From positions 1 to 64,000 of the forward strand of contig DEIB01000004.1 in assembly GCA_002352215.1 (NCBI GenBank): a stretch of 64,000 nt of DNA, given 5' to 3'. Below are positions 9,174 through 20,609 of this stretch, piece after piece. The position numbers and the translations under genes were made by a program. The DNA comes from Chthonomonas sp. UBA2785 (GTDB lineage Bacteria; Armatimonadota; Fimbriimonadia; Fimbriimonadales; Fimbriimonadaceae). The notes under the pieces were generated by a model. That model did no database searches. It was not told the DNA's origin and worked only from the letters and a program-made list of their open reading frames with translations. The first letter of the stretch is position 1. Every line of letters begins with the position of its first letter.

Positions 9174-9264
9174 CGAAAGAGACCCGCGCGGCTTGCCTAT
9201 TCTACTTGCGAGGCGGGGTTGAGGTCAGCCGAGTCCCTGTTCGGGATGCCCACCGACAAGGAGA

Positions 9265-9299
9265 AATCCCGCCCCTGGCCAGTGGCCAAGGACGGGATT
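9265..9299 (-). terminator. Terminator-like hairpin after PEP-CTERM gene 5
   Basis: The outer arms AATCCCG (9265-9271) and CGGGATT (9293-9299) enclose an inner GGCC-AGT-GGCC stem. On the minus strand it follows the stop of the gene at 9322-10035 and is followed by TCTCC, so the U-tract is poor. It precedes the lepA promoter region. Confidence 0.65.
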
Positions 9300-9321
9300 C
9301 CGTCGTCAGTCGCCCGCGAGC

Positions 9322-10035
9322 TTACGCAGCGCGGCGGCGTCGGAGCATGGCCAGGAGGCCAGCGCCGAGCGCGACCATGCTGGCCGGTTCCGGCACGGCA
9401 TTCAGGCGGAACGCGAAGTTCGCCGGGGGATTGCCGTTGAAGAACAGGTAGCCACCGGCCGGGTTGCCACCCACGAAGCTCCCCGCAGCCGTCGTGCGGA
9501 AGAAGATGTCGTCGCTGGTACCCACCGAGGGTTGACCCACAGCCCAACCGATGTTATCAAGTTGAGCCGCCGTGGCACCGGTAGCGCCGGTGTTGTTGTC
9601 AAACGTCAGGCCAGCCCACAGGAAGAAGTTGTTCGGCACGTTGAAGCCCGGACCAATGTTGACCGTGTAGGTGGTGGCCGAACTCGCCGTCATCGTCACG
9701 GGGTTGAGTGTGTAACCCGTGATGTAGTTGCCCAACGTGGTCGCCGTGGTGCCCGTCAGAGCATAGAAGCGCACACGCGGGCGGAACGAAACCGTCGTCG
9801 TGTTCGCATTCACCAGGGTGAAGGCGAAGCTGGTGATCTGGGCGCCCGGGAAGGCGTCGATCATGTCGATGTCGTCGGCCATCAGGCGAGTGATGGTGTT
9901 CCCCGCTTGGTTGGTGGCACCACCCGGCGCGAAATAGCTCGTCACCGTCGCCGGTACGGAATCGAACATCAGCGCCTGGGCGGAACTCATAGCTACGGCA
10001 CCCAAAGCGAGGGCACTCAAAGCGAACTTGTACAT
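9322..10035 (-). CDS. PEP-CTERM sorting-domain protein 5 (different N-terminal domain)
   Basis: An exported protein of about 237 residues. The start chosen is MYKFALSALALGAVAMSSAQ, with AGGA eight bases upstream; an ATG three codons earlier is possible. The C-terminus is VPEPASMVALGAGLLAMLRR followed by RRAA. The mature domain differs from the 4-7 kb cluster: it has SFAFTLVNANTTTVSFRPRV, GPGFNVPNNFFLWAGLTFDN and NPPANFAFRLNAVPEP, a pattern common in Fimbriimonadia PEP-CTERM proteins with a single beta-sandwich domain. It is not related in sequence to its neighbours and is monocistronic, closed by the hairpin at 9265-9299. Confidence 0.85.
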   Translation of the reverse strand: MYKFALSALALGAVAMSSAQALMFDSVPATVTSYFAPGGATNQAGNTITRLMADDIDMIDAFPGAQITSFAFTLVNANTTTVSFRPRVRFYALTGTTATTLGNYITGYTLNPVTMTASSATTYTVNIGPGFNVPNNFFLWAGLTFDNNTGATGATAAQLDNIGWAVGQPSVGTSDDIFFRTTAAGSFVGGNPAGGYLFFNGNPPANFAFRLNAVPEPASMVALGAGLLAMLRRRRAA

Positions 10036-10172
10036 AAGGATCATCCTGCCCAGATAGTTCCAGGCGTGTGAATGATGAAGTTCTACGCATAGTCATTGCT
10101 ATGATCGCGGTAGAAACTGGCACAATTGCCAGGCAAAATTAGGCATTGTTGTCAGTTCGTTCGCCTCGCTTA

Positions 10173-11999
10173 CTAGTTGCGGACTCGTTGGGATTCGGCC
10201 AGCATCTCGTCGGCGACGGCTCCCATTTCTGGGGCATGCGCATTAAGGAACGTTCTTGCCCATTTGCCATTAGCAGTATCCGCTTGTAAGGCCATCCAAA
10301 GGAGCCCATCAAACCCGTTCTGTTTGGCAAACTCGGCACGGGCAGCGGCGGGCACCCAGCGCTCGGCCACAACCTTGGCCAGTTCTTGCGCGGTGGGCTG
10401 CTTCCTCATGCCAAATTCTGCGATGAGCGCGCGGAAGGTTTCCTGGCTGTCTTCATCGAATTCATCGGGGAGCGCGCCTTCTTTAGCAAACTTGAGGAAC
10501 TCAGCCAGGCGGTTTTCCGGAATCTGCCGGGCACCCCACTGCAGCGCGCGCTCGTCGCCATTGGCATCAAAGAGGATGTCGGGGGTGATAAGGGTCCCCC
10601 ATTCCGAGCCATTGCGCCGCCGGGGCGCATAGTCCGCCACTTCTCGCAGGCATTGCAGATAAGTGGCTTTGCTCACGTTGGGCAACAAGACGTCGCCGAG
10701 CTTGGCGTACGTAGGTTCGTCCGTATACAGCCACACTCGGGCTTGATCCCACGGGCCTCGGAACCTGGACTCTTGGATTTCTTGAGCGAGCAAAACCAGC
10801 TTAGAATCCCGCGCCGGCATAGGCACAAAGCGCGTGCTCGGCGTGGGTTCCTTCTTGTTCATATTCAGGCACGCGAATCGGAAGCGCGTCGGCGCCGCCA
10901 TAAAGGGATTGTTGTTGACCTGGAATGCAAACGTGGTGCGAACGGTGTCCACAATCATCCCGTTTTGGGTGGCGTCATCCAAGCATTGCAGGAAGGTGCC
11001 GGCCGGGAAGTTGACTTGCATCTCCTCCGAGCCCGTGGCTTCCAAGGTGCCGTAGTTCAGGTTCTGTCCGGCCACCGTGATCTGCGCATCGTACTTACGG
11101 AAGAGTGCGGCCACGCTATTGCGATTCTTGTGAGCATCGGTGGGGACAATCGCGTAGTCTTCGCCGACCTTAATGATCGGATCCTTCCATAGGCCGATAT
11201 CGCCGGTCTTCTCGCAGGCGCAAATGGTAACACCCTCTCCACTGGCATTCGGATTGATGCCACGAACCCGGCCGATGGTAAAGGGGCCACGGTTGGCAAA
11301 GACCTTGTGTTCGGCGTAGCTCGGGGATTCGGGGCCTCCTCTAAACAAGGTGTAGCGGACTTCCACCGTCGCCAGAATGTCGTATTGGAGCGACTTGTAG
11401 CGCAGAGTGGTTTGGTGGCACGGCTGGTAAACCCCTTCGGGCGAAAGGTGCCCCGGGTTCCACTCGATCATGTTGCTGTGGTTGCGCAAGTACTCGAAGG
11501 GCATGGAGACAGCATCGAGGGCGGCAAAGTCATTCATCACCATCGGCATGCCGCGATTGTTGGAGGCCTTGACCAAGTCACGCATGGATTTGCCGAGGTC
11601 GTTGATGCCGGCTTGGTCGCGCTCTAGCGGGCCGTTGGCCACCGAAATCTTGTGTTCGCGGTCGCACGGGCGGTCGCACAAGCGGTCACAATCGGCGTGT
11701 TTGGCGTGGTCGGGCGGGGGCCCCTGACAGGCATTCAGGCAAACGGTTTCGGCCAAGACCTTGCCCGAGAGAGGTCCATCCGGCACGGGCACGAATTCGA
11801 AAAAGACGCGCATGGAAAGCCGCTCCGATCCCTGGAACCGCTCGTTCGGGTTGGCAATTGAAGGGCCATCGTAGGGGCGCGGCTGGGAGTGAATGGGAGC
11901 CGCACCGCTTTCGGTGTTGACCCGAAAATCTTCCCTGAGGTTGACGATTTCGGGCTCGTCATCGGCAAGAGCAGCCAAAAGCAGGGCGGCAGCGACCAT
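10173..11999 (-). CDS. Large exported protein of unknown function with a Cys/His cluster
   Basis: A 608-residue protein I do not recognise. The N-terminus MVAAALLLAALADDEPEIVN looks like a short signal peptide. A compact Cys/His cluster lies at C87, C91, H98, H101, C104, C108, C112 and H116, spaced closely enough to bind a metal or form disulfides. Further Cys pairs occur (TICACEK). The middle is beta-rich and mentions no known catalytic motif; the last 200 residues look alpha-helical (repeated Ala, Leu and Glu around AEFLKFAKEGAL). A TATACT sequence sits 11 bases upstream of the ATG. It lies alone between PEP-CTERM gene 5 and gyrB on the same strand. Confidence 0.7.
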   Translation of the reverse strand: MVAAALLLAALADDEPEIVNLREDFRVNTESGAAPIHSQPRPYDGPSIANPNERFQGSERLSMRVFFEFVPVPDGPLSGKVLAETVCLNACQGPPPDHAKHADCDRLCDRPCDREHKISVANGPLERDQAGINDLGKSMRDLVKASNNRGMPMVMNDFAALDAVSMPFEYLRNHSNMIEWNPGHLSPEGVYQPCHQTTLRYKSLQYDILATVEVRYTLFRGGPESPSYAEHKVFANRGPFTIGRVRGINPNASGEGVTICACEKTGDIGLWKDPIIKVGEDYAIVPTDAHKNRNSVAALFRKYDAQITVAGQNLNYGTLEATGSEEMQVNFPAGTFLQCLDDATQNGMIVDTVRTTFAFQVNNNPFMAAPTRFRFACLNMNKKEPTPSTRFVPMPARDSKLVLLAQEIQESRFRGPWDQARVWLYTDEPTYAKLGDVLLPNVSKATYLQCLREVADYAPRRRNGSEWGTLITPDILFDANGDERALQWGARQIPENRLAEFLKFAKEGALPDEFDEDSQETFRALIAEFGMRKQPTAQELAKVVAERWVPAAARAEFAKQNGFDGLLWMALQADTANGKWARTFLNAHAPEMGAVADEMLAESQRVRN

Positions 12000-12084
12000 A
12001 ACGGAAAGTATATCCCTGCGCCCAAAAGTTTACGACACGATTTTGCGTCCCCCGGAACAAGCCGGAGAATGCAAGGACGCGCGC

Positions 12085-14139
<2,055 letters not shown>

Positions 14140-14246
14140 TGCAATCAAGCGCGACCGGGGAGACCTTCCCTGGTCATTTCACCTTGGAATCTACCTGAAA
14201 ACGGGCCTGCCCGCCCGGGTGGGCCCGGTGGGGTCAGGCGGGGCGG

Positions 14247-15173
14247 CTAGGGGGCTTCCAAAGCCGCCCGTGAGGAGCCACCCATCTCGCGGACCCGCCA
14301 TGTCCGTCCGTCCCAATTGACGCTGCTTACAAACTCGCCGCACTGTTTCGCCAATGCTCGATTGGTGGCCGGGTCCACAGTGTAGATACACCGCAATTCA
14401 CCATCCTTGCTAAAGCCCTGGACCATGATAACGGTAGTAAGCGGATCCAACTTGCCATTGACGGGCTTGGGACTCAGCTGAGCCCACATTTGCTTCACCT
14501 CGACTCTGTCTATCTGGTATTCGTCGGCCCACTCTTTCCAAATCTCATCGGCGGGCGCCAACTTTACTTTGGTGGCGTTCCAGGAACCCTCTGGCGGAGC
14601 TACGGAAAGATTGAATCTGAGCAGTTGTCCGGTGCTTGCACAAAAGATGACTGTGCCTCGCCGGAGGCCATCTTGGTGGTACCTTGGATCACTCTTCTTT
14701 TCAAAGATGACCAGCACGTAGACTTTCCGGCCGTCGGGCGCAAGCTCCTTCGATTGATCTCCCTTGAGCTCATAACGAGCGACGACTTCGTATTTCAGAT
14801 CTTCGACATCGAGAGCCCGCATGACTTCAACTAGGCGATTCTCCGCCTGTTCCACTGAAGTCAGTGATTCCTTAAGGCTGGAATCAATAGGATGGTCTTC
14901 GTACCATGCGGGAAACCTTGACATGGCCGTGATCTGCCTTGAGTATTCGTCGATCTGAATTTTGGTGTTATTCCACCCCGCGGATATCCTATAGTCTTGC
15001 TTAACCACCAAGGGCTTCGCGTTTGCCTCGCCCGCAACGTCAAAGTATCGAAGCACTTGCGCCTCCGGCTCCTCTTTTGGCTTGGAAACCGTCGCGCTTG
15101 AGCCTACGCATCCGCTCAGAAATGCCGCACCAAGGATGCACAAGGCGCTCCCAATAGTTGTTGCTCGCTTCAA
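14247..15173 (-). CDS. Lipoprotein, PepSY/YcdB-like family member 2
   Basis: A lipoprotein of about 308 residues. The start at TTG 15173 gives LKRATTIGSALCILGAAFLS followed by GC, a clean lipobox (LSGC); a GTG at 15185 directly after the upstream stop is an alternative. The mature protein has two similar halves, each ending in a strand with the form RGTVIFCASTGQLLRFN or CIYTVDPATNRAL, and WKEWADEY between them. It aligns with 16011-16883 and the broken gene at 1617-2503. The pattern recalls PepSY/YcdB domains, which are often inhibitors or cell-wall-associated, but this is a weak resemblance. The gene follows the DUF4424-like gene by about 14 bases and probably shares its transcript. Confidence 0.72.
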   Translation of the reverse strand: MKRATTIGSALCILGAAFLSGCVGSSATVSKPKEEPEAQVLRYFDVAGEANAKPLVVKQDYRISAGWNNTKIQIDEYSRQITAMSRFPAWYEDHPIDSSLKESLTSVEQAENRLVEVMRALDVEDLKYEVVARYELKGDQSKELAPDGRKVYVLVIFEKKSDPRYHQDGLRRGTVIFCASTGQLLRFNLSVAPPEGSWNATKVKLAPADEIWKEWADEYQIDRVEVKQMWAQLSPKPVNGKLDPLTTVIMVQGFSKDGELRCIYTVDPATNRALAKQCGEFVSSVNWDGRTWRVREMGGSSRAALEAP

Positions 15174-15186
15174 CCCTTTCGCCACC

Positions 15187-15903
15187 TCAATCCCGTTGGA
15201 AAATCGGGCCGTACTGCTGTCGAAGTTCGTCCGGCCGCACAATCGGCGAACCCTTCACCTGCACCCAGTACGCCACCACCACTTCCTCGTCTTCGGCGGG
15301 CTCAAAGTTGCGCTTCACCCACACCAGCTTGTCGCCCTGGCGCACGTAGTTGGCCGTGCGCGCCCCAATCCAAGCGTTGCGCGGAATCCCCGCCAAATCC
15401 ACCGTAATCACCGCCTCGCCGATGGTGCCCTGCCAGGGCCGCCCGGTTGAAAGCACATACGTCAGCCAGCTGATCCCGGTGGCGCTGCCCCCCAGCGTGG
15501 TCACGTATTCGTTGCGCACGGTGCGCTCTTGCCGCGCGGCAAAGGTGACCTCCTTGGTCCACCATTGCTTATAAAACATGTCGTCGCCTTCGGAGGGGCG
15601 GCGCTGCACGGCCACGGGCTCGCCATCCACCCAGCTACGGAACGATTTGAACCAGGTGCTGCGGTTGGGGCCGGGCACCTCGATGTCGCCGCCGCCTTCT
15701 TCCGGGAAGCCCATCAGCACCCGCGTGGGGGCGTTGGCGGTGTTCTGGAAGAGGAACTCGGCATTGACCTTGCGCTGGCCCATGTGGATGTCGATGCGCT
15801 CGCGCACCATGCGCACCGGGGTGGTGGTGTCCAGGGCCGAAACGGTGCCGCCCACCCCCATCACCGCGCTGTCATTGAGGGCCAAGGCTAAGGCAATCCA
15901 CAT
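15187..15903 (-). CDS. Exported DUF4424-like protein
   Basis: A 238-residue protein with a short signal (MWIALALAL) and mature start NDSAVMGVGGTVSALDTTTP. The opening NDS-x-G-GG-x2-ALD/x, followed by VRMVRERIDIHMGQRKVNAE and FLFQNTANAPTRVLMGFPEE, matches the arrangement of the DUF4424 family, in which a conserved strand pattern follows the signal peptide. Biochemical role is unknown. It is transcribed with the lipoprotein gene downstream and diverges from the third family member at 16011 with about 107 bases of intergenic DNA. Confidence 0.6.
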   Translation of the reverse strand: MWIALALALNDSAVMGVGGTVSALDTTTPVRMVRERIDIHMGQRKVNAEFLFQNTANAPTRVLMGFPEEGGGDIEVPGPNRSTWFKSFRSWVDGEPVAVQRRPSEGDDMFYKQWWTKEVTFAARQERTVRNEYVTTLGGSATGISWLTYVLSTGRPWQGTIGEAVITVDLAGIPRNAWIGARTANYVRQGDKLVWVKRNFEPAEDEEVVVAYWVQVKGSPIVRPDELRQQYGPIFQRD

Positions 15904-16010
15904 ACGTGTATTGTAACCAAAGGCGCGGCGTGGGGGTCACAATGGGAGAAGCAAGGCGGTGATGCTGCTCCATTCACTGCATCGGCACGGAGTCAAGAGA
16001 TGAGTACGCC

Positions 16011-16883
16011 ATGAGAACAACATTGATTCTCGCCTCTATGCTCACCATTGGCACGCCGCTCTTTCTCTATGCGGCTGCTCGGCAGGGCATTCCTGCACCC
16101 ACCACAGAGGACCAGGTTCGAACCGTTTTAGGTGCTGTGGGTGCCGTTGACATCTCTACGATTCAAGCGAGATCGTTGCCCCGGCATTTGGCCGCGGAGA
16201 ACGAAAGTTATGCCATTTGGATGTACGAGCAGAGGGGTCAACTCGACCACTTTAGTCGCAGGCCAGGGTACTACCGAGACCACCCCTTCGACGCAGAGAA
16301 GCCCGACCTTATCCGTTCGGATGAGGATGCCCGAAAACGGGTGTTTCGCTTTGTCCAGGAATCTCGGCTCGATTGGGGGCCAATAAAAGCCAACAAGGTC
16401 ACCCGAGTCAATGAGGCATTGAGTGCGAGCTACTTGCATTCAGAATCACGCCGTCTCTATGAAGTCGAACTCTGGGAGACGAGCACGGACCCTCGCCGGA
16501 CTTTCCACACTCTCCGCCGCAGCCGCATCTTGGTTGATGCCCAGAACGGCCACATTCTAAGAGCCTTTGCATCGTACACGCCCTCCGAGGGGCCTTGGCG
16601 AATTTCCGTCTCGGAGTCCGCAGCCCAAGATACGGCGCTGGCAGCCTGGCGGCAGGCCGGCCATGTCTTTCGAGCAGATCAGACGACCGTGTCGGCCAAG
16701 TGGATCCTTCCTCGATTCGATACGGCCTACCGGCGCGATGACCGACTCCTGGCCGGATGGGTCATCGAGGTCAAGCAGAAGCCAACTGACGAAGATATTT
16801 TGGCCTTTGCCTGGGTGCATGGAGAGACGGGCAAGCTGGTCCACTTGCACGGCCCATTCCCTCCTCCTTCCACCGGAGAGTAG
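16011..16883 (+). CDS. Exported PepSY/YcdB-like family member 3
   Basis: A 290-residue exported protein; MRTTLILASMLTIGTPLFLY acts as signal sequence with no lipobox. Related by eye to 14247-15173 and to the broken gene at 1617-2503: shared landmarks are the segment SDEDARKRVFRFVQESRLDW, the strand RRSRILVDAQNGHILRAF, PSEGPWRISVSESAAQDTAL, AAWRQAG, and the terminal WVHGETGKLVHLHGP. Two repeats of an about 110-residue unit are visible. Function unknown; envelope location is inferred. It is divergent from the DUF4424 gene and followed by the GH57 gene after 75 bases on the same strand. Confidence 0.7.
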   Translation: MRTTLILASMLTIGTPLFLYAAARQGIPAPTTEDQVRTVLGAVGAVDISTIQARSLPRHLAAENESYAIWMYEQRGQLDHFSRRPGYYRDHPFDAEKPDLIRSDEDARKRVFRFVQESRLDWGPIKANKVTRVNEALSASYLHSESRRLYEVELWETSTDPRRTFHTLRRSRILVDAQNGHILRAFASYTPSEGPWRISVSESAAQDTALAAWRQAGHVFRADQTTVSAKWILPRFDTAYRRDDRLLAGWVIEVKQKPTDEDILAFAWVHGETGKLVHLHGPFPPPSTGE

Positions 16884-16957
16884 CCTGCCCGCCATGAGGG
16901 ACACTCCCACCACGTGTCCCTCACCGGCCCACCCGCATCCCGGGCTACAATGAACCT

Positions 16958-18682
16958 ATGCCGGTCGGGCGATTTCTCCTTTGTCTCCACTCGCACATGC
17001 CCTATGTGCTGAGCCACGGAAAATCCCCCCACGGCACCGACTGGCTGTTCGAAAGCGCCGCCGAGTGCTACCTGCCCATCCTGGACGCCCTGGAGCGCCT
17101 CCGCAACGAAGGCATCCGCCCCCGCTGGACCATCAACATGACCCCCATCCTGGCGGAGCAGCTGGCCGACCCCGCCTTCGCCGCCGGGTTCGAGGAGTAC
17201 TGCGAAGAGAAAATCCAGGCCGCCATCCAAGACCAAGAGCGATTCGCCCTCAATGACGAACTGCAAATGGTGGGCCTGGCCGCGTGGTGGCAGCGCTTTT
17301 ACACCCGGGCCATGGTGCAGTTTAAGCACCGCTGGGGCCGCGACCTGAACGCTGGCTTCAAGTCCTTCCAAGACGACGGCCTAATCGAGCTGATCACCTG
17401 CGGGGCCACCCACGGCTACTTCCCGCTATTGGGCACAGACGAGAGCATCCAGGCGCAGGTGAAGACGGCGGTGGACAGCCACAAGCGCCGCTACGGCAAA
17501 GCGCCGCGCGGGTTCTGGCTGCCGGAATGCGCTTACCGCCCCGGCTACGACTGGGCGCGCCCCACCAGCGAAGGCGAAACCCCCTGGCCGCGCAAATCGG
17601 TGCAGGAGTTCTTGCTGGAGAACGGGGTCGAGTACTTCTTTGTGGATAGCCACCTCATCCGGGGCGGCGAACCCCTGGGCACCTATTGGCAGTCGTTCCC
17701 GCACCTCGCGGAGATGTTCCAGCGCAGCCGCAACCTCTTTACGCCTCCGGCCGATGCCCGCAGCGAATACGAGCACTATCTCATCCCCGGCGGGGCCACC
17801 GTCTTTGCCCGCGACCCGCAAACCACGGTGCGCGTGTGGAGCGGCGACGTGGGCTACCCCGGCAACGAGTGGTACCTGGAGTTCCACAAGCAGCTGTATC
17901 CCGGCCGCCTGCGCTACTGGCGCATCAGCCAGAACAAGGCCGACCTGGGCGCCAAGCAACCCTACGACCCGTGGGTGGCGTTCGACAACATTGCCGCCCA
18001 CGCCAAAGACTTTGTGGGCTTGGTGAAGAGCACGCTGGCCGCCTACCGGGGGCAGAGCGGGCGCGAGGGCACGGTGGTGGCGATGTACGACACCGAGCTT
18101 TTTGGCCACTGGTGGTTCGAGGGGCCAGAGTTCCTTTACGAATGCGCCAAGCAGATGGCGCTGGATGGCGACATCGAAATGGTGAGCGGCGGCGACACCG
18201 TGGACCGCGAACCGGCCCGCCACCTCATCCACTTGCCCGAAGGCTCTTGGGGCGAGGGCGGCTACCACAGCGTGTGGCTGAACCCCGACAACCACTGGAC
18301 GTGGGAGCGACTGTATCCGCTGGAGACGCGTTTCCGCGACCTGTGCCGCACCCAGGCCACTGGCCCCGCCCAGGAGATTCTGGAGCAGGCCGCCCGGGAG
18401 CTACTGCTGGCGGAATCGAGCGATTGGCAGTTCTTGATCTCGACCTTCTCGGCGCGGGATTACAGCGAAATCCGCTTTGCCGACCACACCGACCGGCTGG
18501 AGCGCCTGCTGGCCCTGGCCGAGGCCGTGGCGGATGGTCACACGATGACGGAGGAGGAGACGGAGTTCCTGCGCGATTGCCAGCAGAAGGATGCGCCCTT
18601 CCCGCACCTTAAGCTCTCCGACTGGGCGCAACTGGATCACCCCTTAAACGTGGGGACTCCGGGTGGGGTGCCGCTGCATTGA
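16958..18682 (+). CDS. GH57 family 1,4-alpha-glucan branching enzyme (DUF1957 type)
   Basis: A 574-residue glycoside hydrolase family 57 protein. The family start FLLCLHSHMPYVLSHGKSPH and TINMTPILAEQLAD are present. The catalytic nucleophile is E190 in GFWLPECAYRPGYDW, and the acid is D378 in MYDTELFGHWWFEGPEFL, both in the context typical of the TK1436-like branching enzymes rather than amylopullulanases. The C-terminal helical domain (SDWQFLISTFSARDYSEIRF) is also typical. Such enzymes form alpha-1,6 branches in glycogen in the cytoplasm. No glycogen synthase is adjacent. ATG 16958 fits the homology start; no strong Shine-Dalgarno is visible. Confidence 0.9.
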   Translation: MPVGRFLLCLHSHMPYVLSHGKSPHGTDWLFESAAECYLPILDALERLRNEGIRPRWTINMTPILAEQLADPAFAAGFEEYCEEKIQAAIQDQERFALNDELQMVGLAAWWQRFYTRAMVQFKHRWGRDLNAGFKSFQDDGLIELITCGATHGYFPLLGTDESIQAQVKTAVDSHKRRYGKAPRGFWLPECAYRPGYDWARPTSEGETPWPRKSVQEFLLENGVEYFFVDSHLIRGGEPLGTYWQSFPHLAEMFQRSRNLFTPPADARSEYEHYLIPGGATVFARDPQTTVRVWSGDVGYPGNEWYLEFHKQLYPGRLRYWRISQNKADLGAKQPYDPWVAFDNIAAHAKDFVGLVKSTLAAYRGQSGREGTVVAMYDTELFGHWWFEGPEFLYECAKQMALDGDIEMVSGGDTVDREPARHLIHLPEGSWGEGGYHSVWLNPDNHWTWERLYPLETRFRDLCRTQATGPAQEILEQAARELLLAESSDWQFLISTFSARDYSEIRFADHTDRLERLLALAEAVADGHTMTEEETEFLRDCQQKDAPFPHLKLSDWAQLDHPLNVGTPGGVPLH

Positions 18683-18744
18683 TGGGCCTGGGGATGCCGC
18701 CACGGCGGGAACGAAAGCGCGGGCTTTCCGCGTCTACTACCTCG

Positions 18745-19710
18745 ATGCGGTTGAAGTTTGCGGGCTGGATGATGGGTGCGGCCCTGGCGGTGATGGTGGC
18801 GGGTTGCCAGAACAGCGGCGGCACGGCCAGCAAGGCCCCGGTGAATGTGGACCCCAATAACCCGGCGGCCAGCACCGGCGTACCCGAAGGATTTGTGCCC
18901 AAGACGGACGAGACGAGTGGCACCGGCAGCACGCCCACCACCCCCACGACGCCCAAGGGCGAAGGCACGCAGTCGCTCAACATCCCGGCGCAGAACTTTG
19001 AAGTCAAACCGGTGAACCAACCCAACGACCAGTGGGAGACCGTGGCCCCCACCGAGATCGAGAAGACCGGCACCCAGATTGACCAAGCCCTGGCGAACCT
19101 GAAGGACGCCATGGCCGACACCCAGACGACCATTGAATACAAAGGTGCGCAACTGGCGGGCAAGGGCACGCTCAAGGTTCGCGACCGCCGCACCTTTAGC
19201 CTGGAGTGGTACCAACCGAAGACCGAAGCCCGCACCCACCGCGCTATCGGCAACGGCCAAAAGCGCGTGCACAGCGACGGGGGTGAGTTTGAACCGCTGG
19301 CCGCCTTTGGGAACACGAAATCCGCGCCGCTGAAGCTGGACACCCTAGCCGACCAGATGCCGACGATCGTTTCGTCGGTGTTTGCGCAGGATCAGCTGCC
19401 CTGGGCCGCGACCCTGAAGGCCCTGGAAGCCGACCCCGCCTTCACCACCACGATGGAAACGACCACGGCCCGCATTCAGGATAAGGATCGGAAGATCGTG
19501 CGCATTGTGGCCGAGCGCAAAACGGGTTCGCCGGTGACCTACGAGTTTGTGATTGACGGCGAGCGCTGGCTGCCGGTGACCCTGCGCAGCGTGGCCAAGT
19601 TCGAGGACGGCACCGAGAGCAAGTTCATGTGGACGGCCCGGTGGGCGTTCGGCGGGGCTTACGAGGACAAGGAGTTCGCGCTCCCCGCCCCGACCAAGGT
19701 CGCCAACTAA
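18745..19710 (+). CDS. Lipoprotein with LolA/LolB-like beta domain
   Basis: The start at ATG 18745 gives MRLKFAGWMMGAALAVMVAG followed by C, a lipobox (VAGC); an upstream in-frame extension would hide it. A Thr/Pro-rich linker (STPTTPTTPK) follows. Residues about 120-320 form a beta-rich domain with GKGTLKVRDRRTFSLEWYQP and ITYEFVIDGERWLPVTLRSV-like strands (actual text PVTYEFVIDGERWLPVTLRS), resembling outer-membrane lipoprotein carrier folds and DUF2092-like proteins. Function is unproven; periplasmic lipid or lipoprotein binding is one possibility. It lies 62 bases after the GH57 gene and converges on the phosphoesterase gene, overlapping it by four bases. Confidence 0.7.
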   Translation: MRLKFAGWMMGAALAVMVAGCQNSGGTASKAPVNVDPNNPAASTGVPEGFVPKTDETSGTGSTPTTPTTPKGEGTQSLNIPAQNFEVKPVNQPNDQWETVAPTEIEKTGTQIDQALANLKDAMADTQTTIEYKGAQLAGKGTLKVRDRRTFSLEWYQPKTEARTHRAIGNGQKRVHSDGGEFEPLAAFGNTKSAPLKLDTLADQMPTIVSSVFAQDQLPWAATLKALEADPAFTTTMETTTARIQDKDRKIVRIVAERKTGSPVTYEFVIDGERWLPVTLRSVAKFEDGTESKFMWTARWAFGGAYEDKEFALPAPTKVAN

Positions 19711-20513
19711 CCGTTCAGCGTCAGGATATTGATTTCGGGCGGGCAGAAGGCTCGCACGCGCGGCCCGGTGGTGCCCACCCCACAGCTCACAAAGAGCGGA
19801 TTGGGCGCGCTGGGATAGAACCCCCGGATGTACCGGCGGGCGCCTTTGGGCGTATGGAAAGAGATCTGCCCCGGCAGGCACACCTGGCCACCGTGGCTGT
19901 GCCCGCTGAGGACGAGGCTGGGCGATCCCTGTAGGTCGTCAGCAGGGTCCGGTTCGTGCAGCATGGCCAGCACGTTGCGGTCGTACTTCCGCGGTAGTGA
20001 ATCGGGTCGCCAGCGGTTCATCAGCGCGTCATCCACGCCCCACAGGTTGATCCCTTCGATCTCCTGCACTTCATTGCGCAGCAGGGGCACGGGGGAGGCC
20101 TGGAGGTAGGCCACCACTTCGTGGGCGCGGAACGCCCAGTACTCATGATTGCCGAGCACTTGGTAGCACGGGATTCCGGTGTCGCGGAGCCGGCCCATCA
20201 CGGTGGTGATGTGCTGCGGTGTCTTTTGGTAATGCCGGGAGATGGTGTCGCCGCTGACGAGGATGAGGTCGGGCTTTTCCTGGGCCGCGAGTTCGATGGC
20301 GCGGAGGGCGAGGACCTCGGCGGCGTCCTGGTCCACGTGCAAATCCGTGAGGAGTGCGACGCGCAGTCCGTTCGCATCCCAGCGGGGCAGGGTGAGGGTT
20401 TGATGACGCACGCGCAGGCGATCGACTTCGCCCAACTGCCAAAACCCGACCCCCGCTGCCGCAGCGGTGCCGATGGCAGCGCCCTTGAGGAACTTGCGCC
20501 GCGAAATCTTCAT
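19707..20513 (-). CDS. Tat-exported metallophosphoesterase (YkuE-like)
   Basis: A 268-residue calcineurin-like phosphoesterase. The start at 20513 gives MKISRRKFLKGAAIGTAAAA, a clear twin-arginine signal. The metal-binding motifs appear in order: LLTDLHVDQD (D-x-H), LVSGDTIS (GD), VLGNHEYW (GNHE), and LSGHSHGGQVCLPG (GHxH). Family members hydrolyse phosphodiesters or UDP-linked substrates at the membrane; the true substrate here is unknown. The C-terminus has FVSCGVGTTGPRVRAFCPPE, typical of the YkuE/YaeI group. It is divergent from kynA with about 96 bases between. Confidence 0.87.
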   Translation of the reverse strand: MKISRRKFLKGAAIGTAAAAGVGFWQLGEVDRLRVRHQTLTLPRWDANGLRVALLTDLHVDQDAAEVLALRAIELAAQEKPDLILVSGDTISRHYQKTPQHITTVMGRLRDTGIPCYQVLGNHEYWAFRAHEVVAYLQASPVPLLRNEVQEIEGINLWGVDDALMNRWRPDSLPRKYDRNVLAMLHEPDPADDLQGSPSLVLSGHSHGGQVCLPGQISFHTPKGARRYIRGFYPSAPNPLFVSCGVGTTGPRVRAFCPPEINILTLNG

Positions 20514-20609
20514 CCTGTACCCCCTAACGCTGACCTCGGCGGAATCGTGTCCGTGCCTGAGTGCGACTGGGGCCGATGCCGGGGGTAACGTCTGGCCACG
20601 GGTGACCGC

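Noticed and set aside
7860..9440. Long + strand frame opposite lepA
   Set aside because: It is the complement of a codon-biased high-GC gene with no plausible domains; lepA on the minus strand is certain.
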